Positions 15,880 through 21,103 of a stretch of DNA of 21,103 nucleotides are shown here, one piece after another; the first letter of the stretch is position 1; the number at the start of each line of letters is the position of its first letter. The DNA comes from Lachnospiraceae bacterium (GTDB lineage Bacteria; Bacillota; Clostridia; Lachnospirales; Lachnospiraceae). Under the pieces are notes generated by a model, which was not told the origin of the DNA, searched no databases, and was given only the letters and a program-made list of their open reading frames with translations. Position numbers and translations under genes: made by a program. The DNA is taken from positions 1 to 21,103 of the forward strand of contig VSOB01000051.1 in assembly GCA_009774625.1 (NCBI GenBank). The letters run 5' to 3'.

Positions 15880-16884
15880 TTACTGTCCGTACAGGGAAAC
15901 ATTGCCGCTGTCTACTTTTTCAAAATCCACCCACACATATTTCCCGTCCTCGCTGATGCCTTGCATATCTTTGGTATCGCCGCCTCCCGCCATCCGAATG
16001 GCCATTTCCACTATGGCTTCGCCCTGTCCTTTGCCTGACTGGTATACCGTAAAGGCCATTTCACCGCTCCTGATCGCCGCACATCCGTCTGCAGTGGCAT
16101 CCACGCCCAAAACCGGAACTGCACCAAAGTCCATACCGACCTCCCGGCCCGCCTCCAATACACCCAGCGCCATCGCATCATTGTTGCAGATCACACAGTC
16201 TGCCTCCACCCCGGTACGCAGAAACAGCGCAAACAGCTCTTTGGCCTGCTCTGTATCCCAGTTGGCACTGTCCTCAAATACATAGTTGATCTTTTTTCCG
16301 CTGGATTCCAGTACCTGCTTGACTCCGTTGGTCCTGCCGGTGGTGGCCGAATGGTATCTGGGCCCTTTGATCAGCACCACATTGATCTCCTGTTTGCCGG
16401 GCATTTGCGTCAGCACATATTCCGCCTGAAACTGTCCTGCCACCTGCTCATTGGAACCGACATAGACATATTTTCCAGCCTCCAGATGCTTGTCCTCCGG
16501 ACAACTGTTAAAAAATACGATCGGAATCTCTCCCGCACTCATTTTAAGCTGTACCGCCGTATCCACGGATACCGCACTGCATACAATCACATCATATCCC
16601 CTGGACGCCGCACGTTTGAGCTGCTCTACCTGTGCCTCTATGGAGCCCTGGGCGTCCGCCACATCCAGTTGTACGCCCTCCTCTGTTGCTTTCGCTGACG
16701 CCGCATCCACCAGGGTCTTGCGAAAAGTATCCATTTCATTCAGGGAAAGAAAGATTTTTATATTCTTATGTCCTGCCGCACTCTGACTGCCGCTGCCGCT
16801 TTTACTCCTGCATCCGCCAACTGCCATAAGCAGCGTCAGAATGCCCAGCACTATCAAAAGCCTCCGCCAATCTCCTTTTTTCAT
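15880..16884 (-). CDS. Sugar-type substrate-binding lipoprotein (Peripla_BP_4 class)
   Basis: This 334-residue protein has a lipoprotein signal peptide: KKGDWRR, a hydrophobic stretch, then LMAVGGC with lipidated Cys25. The rest is a two-lobed binding protein of the ribose/galactose type: KIFLSLNEMDTFRKTL, AQVEQLKRAASRGYDVIVCSAVS, IPIVFFNSCPE, VLIKGPRYHSATTGRTNGVK, CVICNNDAMALGVLEA and VPVLGVDATADGCAAI are the usual signature blocks. It should sit on the outer face of the membrane. No permease or ATPase gene is nearby. Its ATG overlaps the stop of the chemoreceptor gene by 4 bases (ATGA), so the two are made together. It is therefore more likely a sensing partner that presents a bound sugar or autoinducer-like ligand to the receptor than a transporter subunit. 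Ligand unknown. Confidence 0.9.
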   Translation of the reverse strand: MKKGDWRRLLIVLGILTLLMAVGGCRSKSGSGSQSAAGHKNIKIFLSLNEMDTFRKTLVDAASAKATEEGVQLDVADAQGSIEAQVEQLKRAASRGYDVIVCSAVSVDTAVQLKMSAGEIPIVFFNSCPEDKHLEAGKYVYVGSNEQVAGQFQAEYVLTQMPGKQEINVVLIKGPRYHSATTGRTNGVKQVLESSGKKINYVFEDSANWDTEQAKELFALFLRTGVEADCVICNNDAMALGVLEAGREVGMDFGAVPVLGVDATADGCAAIRSGEMAFTVYQSGKGQGEAIVEMAIRMAGGGDTKDMQGISEDGKYVWVDFEKVDSGNVSLYGQ

Positions 16885-18890
16885 TGCAGCCCGGCCTCCT
16901 TTCCGATCTTAAATCTGGCAACCTGTCCATACAGCTCTTCCGCCGACGCCGTAAGCTCCTTTGCACCTTCCGCCACCCGCTCACTGCTGTCAGTGATATG
17001 ATCGGCCTGCTCCACCATCGTTTCCGAAGTGGCCAGAATCTCCTGGGAGCTGGCAGCCTGCTCCTGAGAGATGGCTGCCACATTGGTGGCCACATCATCC
17101 ACCTGGCCAACCTTCCGAAGCATCTCCCGGATCAGGGTGTTCATATTTTCTATATTGTCAAATATGGCATCAAAGGTTTTCAGCGCATCCCCCACAAAGG
17201 TACTGCTGTGATTGATGTTTCTCACACTTTCTTGTGTCTGTCTTATGGTATCTCTTACCAGGGTGTTGATCTCACCGATCAGATTTTCGATGTTCTGTAC
17301 AGCCTCACTGCTGGTCCTGGCCAGTTGGCCGATCTCCGTCGCCACCACTGCAAAGCCCCGTCCCGCTTCTCCTGCCCGTGCAGCTTCGATGGATGCGTTC
17401 AGCGAGAGCAGATCGGTCTGATCGGCAATATTTCCGATCATCCCTGTAATCGTGTTGATCTCCTCTGAAGCCTTGCCCACCTTGTCAATTGCCTGCTGGA
17501 GTTTTTGCATGGATGCATTGATGTCCGCCATTGCGGCGCTTACACGCTGCATGTCCTCCTTGCCCCGTTTGGAAACCGTGACCGTCTCCTGCATCCTACC
17601 GTCCACCTGTGCCCCGTCCTCCCTGGCATCCGCCACCACCATAGCCAGCGTAGTGGCATTGTCCGCGATCTCATTGACCGACTGGGAAAGCTGCTCCACT
17701 GTGGTATTTAACTCCTTCATAGACCGGCTTTGTACTGTGGATGCTTCGTACATCCGTCCGGACACTTCGTTGCTGCTGCCTGCCTGCTCGCTCAGTTTTT
17801 CGGATACTTTATGTATGGAAGCGATCATCTCCCGCATGGAAACAATAAACCCTTCCACATATTGACTCATCACGCCGATTTCATCCCGGCTCCCGGTCTT
17901 TACCAAAACCGTGAAGTCGCCGCCTGTCATCGCCGTAATCACACCCGTCAGATCTTTCACCGGCCGGATCACCATATGAACCACCCGCTCCACCAGTACC
18001 GCCAGCACCAGGATCGATACCAGTCCGATCATTACCATCAGTATCCTGACGCTTTCAATATCTGCATAGATCACATCCGTGGGGATATAAGATACCAGAA
18101 TCCAGTCCGTCCCCTGCACCTGGGCAAAAGCCGTCATATTCCCGTCCATCTCTGTCATCTTAAAATCCTGTGCTGCGATCTTCTCCCCGATATCCTTCAT
18201 AAAACTGTCGGAAGATGCACTGAGTTTTGTGGAAATCAGCGTATTATCATGGTGGGCAAGCACTGTTCCGTCCCCGCTGCTCACCAGAAACGCCATTGCC
18301 TGATCCATTTCAATATAGCTGTTTACGATAATACTGATCCGTTCCAGCGTCAGATCCGCGGAAATCACTTTCAGCACATCCGAACCGTCTTTCAGAATAC
18401 CCGACGCACTGATCACAGCCGTGCCCGCCTCATTGGTATATGCTTTGGTAAAGCCCATATTCCAGCGGGTCAGCCCTTCCCGATACCAGACAGACTCTCC
18501 GGGTGCCTCCCCTGTTCTTTCCGCTTCGCCGGCTGTCATCAGATTCCCGTTTTCATCCGCAATATACAGCCCATCCGGATAGTTGTCATTGAACCCATAA
18601 TACCCGTCCAGCATCTTCTGCAGCGCTTCCGGTTCCGGATCGGTCTGCTCTATCGTCTGCTTTGCCATCTGAAACGCGGACAGATTCTCATTGAGCCAAG
18701 CTTCGATCTGGCTTGCCTGATTCTCAATAGAGGAAGAAAGTAAATCTTCCGAATAGGCTTTGATGATATTCCTGGAAATCATAAAGGAAACACTCACCAA
18801 CAATACCATAATGAGAATCACCACCGGCAAAATAATGCCCAGCAGCTTTACCTTGATGGAAACCATTCTGATCTGCCTGTCCTCTTTCAT
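16881..18890 (-). CDS. Methyl-accepting chemotaxis protein (Cache-HAMP-MCP)
   Basis: This 669-residue receptor has transmembrane helix 1 at about 14-38, an extracellular double-Cache-type sensor at about 45-275 (YPDGLYIADENGNLM, VWYREGLTRW, FTKAYTNEAGTAVISAS), helix 2 at about 282-305, HAMP at about 305-360 (RPVKDLTGVITAMTGGDFTV), and a long cytoplasmic coiled coil. The signalling tip IADQTDLLSLNASIEAARAG (488-507), followed by GRGFAVVATEIGQLA, is diagnostic; it binds CheA and CheW. Ligand binding should alter CheA activity and so flagellar behaviour or another Che-type output. The ATG has GGAGG close upstream; a second ATG 8 codons in is possible. Its gene overlaps that of a sugar-type binding protein, suggesting that the pair senses one ligand. 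Promoter and operator-like repeats lie upstream. Confidence 0.94.
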   Translation of the reverse strand: MKEDRQIRMVSIKVKLLGIILPVVILIMVLLVSVSFMISRNIIKAYSEDLLSSSIENQASQIEAWLNENLSAFQMAKQTIEQTDPEPEALQKMLDGYYGFNDNYPDGLYIADENGNLMTAGEAERTGEAPGESVWYREGLTRWNMGFTKAYTNEAGTAVISASGILKDGSDVLKVISADLTLERISIIVNSYIEMDQAMAFLVSSGDGTVLAHHDNTLISTKLSASSDSFMKDIGEKIAAQDFKMTEMDGNMTAFAQVQGTDWILVSYIPTDVIYADIESVRILMVMIGLVSILVLAVLVERVVHMVIRPVKDLTGVITAMTGGDFTVLVKTGSRDEIGVMSQYVEGFIVSMREMIASIHKVSEKLSEQAGSSNEVSGRMYEASTVQSRSMKELNTTVEQLSQSVNEIADNATTLAMVVADAREDGAQVDGRMQETVTVSKRGKEDMQRVSAAMADINASMQKLQQAIDKVGKASEEINTITGMIGNIADQTDLLSLNASIEAARAGEAGRGFAVVATEIGQLARTSSEAVQNIENLIGEINTLVRDTIRQTQESVRNINHSSTFVGDALKTFDAIFDNIENMNTLIREMLRKVGQVDDVATNVAAISQEQAASSQEILATSETMVEQADHITDSSERVAEGAKELTASAEELYGQVARFKIGKEAGLQ

Positions 18891-18909
18891 ACCCCTCCAC
18901 CGTTCCTTA

Positions 18910-18934
18910 TCTGACCTTCACATGTCTGACCTTC
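18910..18934. repeat. Direct repeat before the chemoreceptor gene
   Basis: TCTGACCTTC occurs at 18910-18919 and 18925-18934 (15-bp period) in the leader, ending about 20 bases before the start codon. It could be a protein-binding or RNA-level control site. Confidence 0.5.
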
Positions 18935-18967
18935 TGCTCTGTGATAAGTCTTTTTTCACAAAAACCA

Positions 18968-18991
18968 TACAATATTTCCCTGTTTATTGTA
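18968..18991. promoter_or_regulatory. Operator-like inverted repeat over the chemoreceptor -10 box
   Basis: TACAATA (18968-18974) and TATTGTA (18985-18991) form a perfect 7-bp inverted repeat with a 10-base spacer. One arm is the -10 hexamer and the other lies past the predicted start site, a typical repressor position. Confidence 0.45.
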
Positions 18992-19014
18992 CACTTTTTC
19001 CAGAACAAAATCAA
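18986..19014 (-). promoter_or_regulatory. Promoter of the chemoreceptor/binding-protein unit
   Basis: On minus, TTGATT (19009-19014) and TACAAT (18986-18991) are 17 bases apart. The start site would be near 18979, leaving a leader of almost 90 bases. This is a housekeeping-type promoter, not a flagellar sigma-28 one. Confidence 0.6.
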
Positions 19015-19057
19015 CAGCAACATGAAAAGGCCTTTCTGCAGGCGCCTGTGCCGGTCA

Positions 19058-19789
19058 TCAGTCCAACAGCAATTCCTCCACTGTCACAAATATATATCCT
19101 TCCTTCTGCAGGCGGTCCACGATTTCCAGCGCGGCTGTCACACTGGACTGATACTGGTCATGCATCAGAATGATATCGCCTTCTTTGACCTTGCTCACTG
19201 TGTTTCGGACGATACAGTCCGCATCATCGGAGCACCAGTCCCTGGGATCGATCGACCAGAGTACCGGAAACATGTTCAGCTCTTCCTCATATTTTTTATT
19301 CCAGGAACCGTAGGGAGGTCTGATATATTCCGTATCTTCCCCTGTAATCCCCCGTATTACCTCATTGGTGGAAATTATTTCATTTCGAAACTGCTCCCCG
19401 TTGGCTGCCGTCAATTGAATATGATGATATGTATGATTTCCGATCAGATGCCCTTCCTCCTGAATCCGCTTTATGATTTCCGGATATTTGGATGCATTGG
19501 CTCCGGTCACAAAAAAGGTGGCCTTCACACCCCGTTCCTTCAGGCCATCCAGCAGCTTTTCCGTATAACGTGGATCCGGTCCGTCGTCAAATGTCAGTGC
19601 AACCATCTTCCCTCCGCTCCGGGACTTCCCGGCAGGCGTACCGGCTTCGGTCTGCTCCCTGTTTACCTGATCGTACCCGGCGCTTGCCTGTAAGCTCTCT
19701 TCCTGCTCCTGATATGTATGCAAAAAAAGCAGCCCGGCTAAAAGTAAGTCAAGAACCAACATACGCTTCCACCATTTTCTTACTTTCAT
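19058..19789 (-). CDS. Membrane-anchored polysaccharide deacetylase (NodB domain)
   Basis: The protein has 243 residues. An N-terminal KVRKWWKR and a hydrophobic segment (about 9-25) act as a signal anchor, followed by a short linker and the NodB domain (61-243). All five motifs are present: TFDDGP (D68, D69), HTYHH (metal ligands H119 and H123), RPPYGSW (R157), DPRDW and ILMHD (H210). It should remove acetyl groups from N-acetyl sugars of peptidoglycan or another surface glycan outside the membrane, as PdaA/PgdA-type enzymes do; the exact substrate cannot be told. It has a promoter at 19810-19838 and a very short leader with AGAGG 8 bases before the ATG. It follows agrD in the same direction, about 100 bases away, so read-through from the agr unit is possible. 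Confidence 0.92.
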   Translation of the reverse strand: MKVRKWWKRMLVLDLLLAGLLFLHTYQEQEESLQASAGYDQVNREQTEAGTPAGKSRSGGKMVALTFDDGPDPRYTEKLLDGLKERGVKATFFVTGANASKYPEIIKRIQEEGHLIGNHTYHHIQLTAANGEQFRNEIISTNEVIRGITGEDTEYIRPPYGSWNKKYEEELNMFPVLWSIDPRDWCSDDADCIVRNTVSKVKEGDIILMHDQYQSSVTAALEIVDRLQKEGYIFVTVEELLLD

Positions 19790-19809
19790 TCAGACTGCCT
19801 CTTTTCTTT

Positions 19810-19838
19810 TTTATCTTCCATACTATATGCAAAGTCAA
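19810..19838 (-). promoter_or_regulatory. Promoter of the polysaccharide deacetylase gene
   Basis: On minus, TTGACT (19833-19838) and GATAAA (19810-19815) are 17 bases apart. Transcription would start near 19803, leaving a leader of about 14 bases that just includes the ribosome binding site. Confidence 0.5.
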
Positions 19839-19887
19839 TTTGTCTCTATGACTTCTGTCTGGAAGATATTCCGCCGGTTATTTTTTC

Positions 19888-20001
19888 TTATTTTTCCAGC
19901 TCTTCCGGTAATTTGGGCTGATATCCGGGTCCCCAGGATGCCAGTCCGGCTCCCATGCAGGCAAACCTTTTGATAAAATCTGCTATAAACTGAAGAAACA
20001 T
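19888..20001 (-). CDS. agrD: AgrD-type cyclic lactone autoinducer peptide precursor
   Basis: This 37-codon gene has a strong GGGAGG 8-10 bases before its ATG. The peptide has the three AgrD parts: an amphipathic N-terminal helix (MFLQFIADFIKRF), a short core, and the acidic C-terminal tail YQPKLPEEL that AgrB recognises. Aligned with clostridial AgrD proteins, where a five-residue ring starts five places before the [HY]QP tail, the ring would be Ser22-Trp-Gly-Pro-Gly. Ser replaces the usual Cys, predicting a lactone rather than a thiolactone; the only Cys (15) is in the leader region. It lies 107 bases after agrB in the same direction. The mature signal would be released by AgrB and sensed by the AgrC-like kinase whose gene is cut at the right edge. 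The ring borders are inferred. Confidence 0.88.
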   Translation of the reverse strand: MFLQFIADFIKRFACMGAGLASWGPGYQPKLPEELEK

Positions 20002-20108
20002 ACCTTTCACCTCCCTTTTGTAAACTCTGTAAACAACAGAAAGCACGCCTCAGAAACTTCCTGTCGTCATAAAAAATAAAAAACCTTTCCGGAACCGCTC
20101 TGAGCGCT

Positions 20109-20687
20109 CTATTCCGCAGATTCTTTATTTTTAACAGTCATCAGAAACACTACAATATATAATGTTACAAGCAGCGCATGCGCAACATGATAGCAGGAAA
20201 CGTAATACGCACCGCCAAGTATACCCGCTACAGCCAGAACAATGCATCGTGCCGCATACCTGTTCTTCCTTCTTCTTTCTTCTGACAATTTGTGATTCGG
20301 ATGTTCAATCGGCGCCCTGACCCAGATATATCCGATACAAAACAGGACCAATGCCAAATTGGGCTTTGCATTCAGAAACTTATCAGGAACAAAATTCACA
20401 ATCAAAAGATAACCGATAAATATCGTATTGGTCATCAAAAAGCAGTTCCGATAAGATTCCGCATGATATCCGTTGGCAGTGACCCGAAGCGCCATAAACA
20501 CAGTCAGATAAAGAAGTCCATTTAACAGGTTGTCCGTCAGAACCGCTATGGTCAGCATCGTCAGCAACGAACTTGCCGTTGAGAAAAAAAGCTGAAAGCC
20601 ATACAGATAAACCGGTTTTTCCTTTTCTTCGATTATGTTCTCATGGACCAGAACCAATGTACAATACTCCGCAACGGATTCCAGCAT
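20109..20687 (-). CDS. agrB: AgrB-type peptide-processing membrane endopeptidase
   Basis: This 192-residue integral membrane protein has about six hydrophobic segments (roughly 33-51, 54-70, 85-98, 110-124, 146-163 and 166-184). The catalytic block ANGYHAESYRNC gives His75 and Cys82, the seven-residue spacing of the AgrB cysteine protease. AgrB cleaves the C-terminal tail of AgrD and closes the ring. GGAGGA lies about 9 bases before the ATG. The order agrC-agrB-agrD on one strand and the AgrD-like peptide next door confirm the call. An extended -10 promoter sits 79 bases upstream of the start, so agrBD can be transcribed apart from agrC. No agrA-type regulator gene is in the window; it may lie beyond the right edge. 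Confidence 0.94.
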   Translation of the reverse strand: MLESVAEYCTLVLVHENIIEEKEKPVYLYGFQLFFSTASSLLTMLTIAVLTDNLLNGLLYLTVFMALRVTANGYHAESYRNCFLMTNTIFIGYLLIVNFVPDKFLNAKPNLALVLFCIGYIWVRAPIEHPNHKLSEERRRKNRYAARCIVLAVAGILGGAYYVSCYHVAHALLVTLYIVVFLMTVKNKESAE

Positions 20688-20765
20688 ATCTTCTGTCCTC
20701 CTCTGATTTTATCCGGATCTGCCTGCATTCACAAACCTGCAGCCAACGCTCTTGTCTTTCCGGTT

Positions 20766-20774
20766 ATTATACCA
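20766..20774 (-). promoter_or_regulatory. Extended -10 promoter of agrBD
   Basis: On minus, TGGTATAAT is a perfect -10 hexamer with an upstream TG. No -35 lies at 17 bases (AAATTT there), which suits either extended -10 use or activation by a regulator such as an AgrA-like protein. The start site would be near 20759. Confidence 0.55.
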
Positions 20775-20874
20775 CCTGCTGTCGGTAAAATTTTCTAATG
20801 ACCTTGAAACCTGCCACTTTTGTCCTTCAAGACAGCTTATCTGCCTCCCTTTTATCTCCGATACTGTTTCTCTT

Positions 20875-21103
20875 TTACAAAAATAAAAGTACCATCACCG
20901 TAAACCTCTCATCGGATGCAGAATAGGTAAACACTCCGTCCGCCTTATTGACTGCGGCTTCCACACTTTTCAATCCCCAGCCGTGATGCTTTTTACCGGA
21001 TTTTTGCAGGATCGGAATATGATTTTTGACGGCCTCTCTCTGACAGATGGAATTTTCCATTTTTAACATAAGCATATCATTGATATGACGGATGGCAACC
21101 GTA
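20875..21103 (-). CDS. AgrC-like GHKL sensor histidine kinase, C-terminal part (cut by window edge)
   Basis: Only the last 75 codons are present, reading in from the right edge. The segment HHGWGLKSVEAAVNKADG is the glycine box of the GHKL (HATPase_c_5) ATPase domain found in AgrC-type kinases, followed by a short strand-rich end (FTYSASDERFTVMVLLFL) where such proteins stop. The upstream part INDMLMLKMENSI fits the strand before the ATP lid. With agrB and agrD immediately downstream on the same strand, this is very probably the receptor for the AgrD-derived peptide. The membrane sensor domain, phospho-acceptor His and start lie outside the window. The stop is 187 bases before the agrB start. 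Confidence 0.85.
   Translation of the reverse strand, partial: TVAIRHINDMLMLKMENSICQREAVKNHIPILQKSGKKHHGWGLKSVEAAVNKADGVFTYSASDERFTVMVLLFL

Noticed and set aside
20002..20108. Terminator between agrB and agrD
   Set aside because: A short CGCT/AGCG stem is followed only distantly by T-rich sequence; agrD needs read-through from agrB and no other promoter is convincing.
20775..20874. AgrA/LytTR binding sites upstream of agrB
   Set aside because: Loose ACCG/AGGT-like bits are present, but I could not find two properly spaced direct repeats matching the consensus.

Overview
The window looks like a chromosomal segment of a gut-type Lachnospiraceae (Clostridia). The grounds are a T-box in front of threonyl-tRNA synthetase, an Agr-type peptide pheromone locus, a DUF4364 gene, strong GGAGG ribosome binding sites and roughly 50% GC. 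Almost everything reads on the minus strand; only the DUF4364 gene is on plus. The first ~400 bases are more AT-rich and hold the 5' end of a TnpV-type transposon-associated gene plus hairpin-rich DNA, so the left edge is probably the end of a mobile element.

The centre (1012-12064) is one long minus-strand operon with a good promoter at 12100-12128. In transcription order it encodes a hybrid sensor histidine kinase, an STM4015-type leucine-rich-repeat-like protein, an STM4014-type ATP-grasp protein, an STM4013-type alkaline-phosphatase/sulfatase-superfamily hydrolase, an STM4012-type radical SAM protein, an STM4011-type radical SAM protein fused to a HAD-like domain, and a STAND NTPase with eight near-identical TPR-like repeats. 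The STM4011-STM4015 set, named after Salmonella locus tags, is a recurrent cluster whose biochemical function I do not know to be established. Its flanking by a hybrid kinase and a STAND/TPR protein in one transcription unit is the best candidate here for an undescribed system. Two radical SAM enzymes, an ATP-grasp enzyme and a metallohydrolase suggest synthesis or tailoring of a small molecule or peptide, with the kinase as input sensor and the STAND protein as a switch. That is inference. A ~200-bp gap between the STM4014 and STM4013 genes holds two tiny ORFs and direct repeats.

Upstream of this operon lie rarA (replication-associated AAA+ ATPase, own promoter) and thrS (own promoter plus T-box leader, ACC specifier and terminator). 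ThrS lacks the N-terminal TGS domain.

The right part holds three units. A chemoreceptor gene overlaps a sugar-type substrate-binding lipoprotein gene by 4 bp, with no ABC transporter nearby. A membrane-anchored polysaccharide deacetylase has its own promoter. An agr-like quorum-sensing locus runs agrC (cut by the right edge), agrB, agrD. The unannotated AgrD is 37 residues and has Ser where the ring Cys is expected, predicting a lactone autoinducer.
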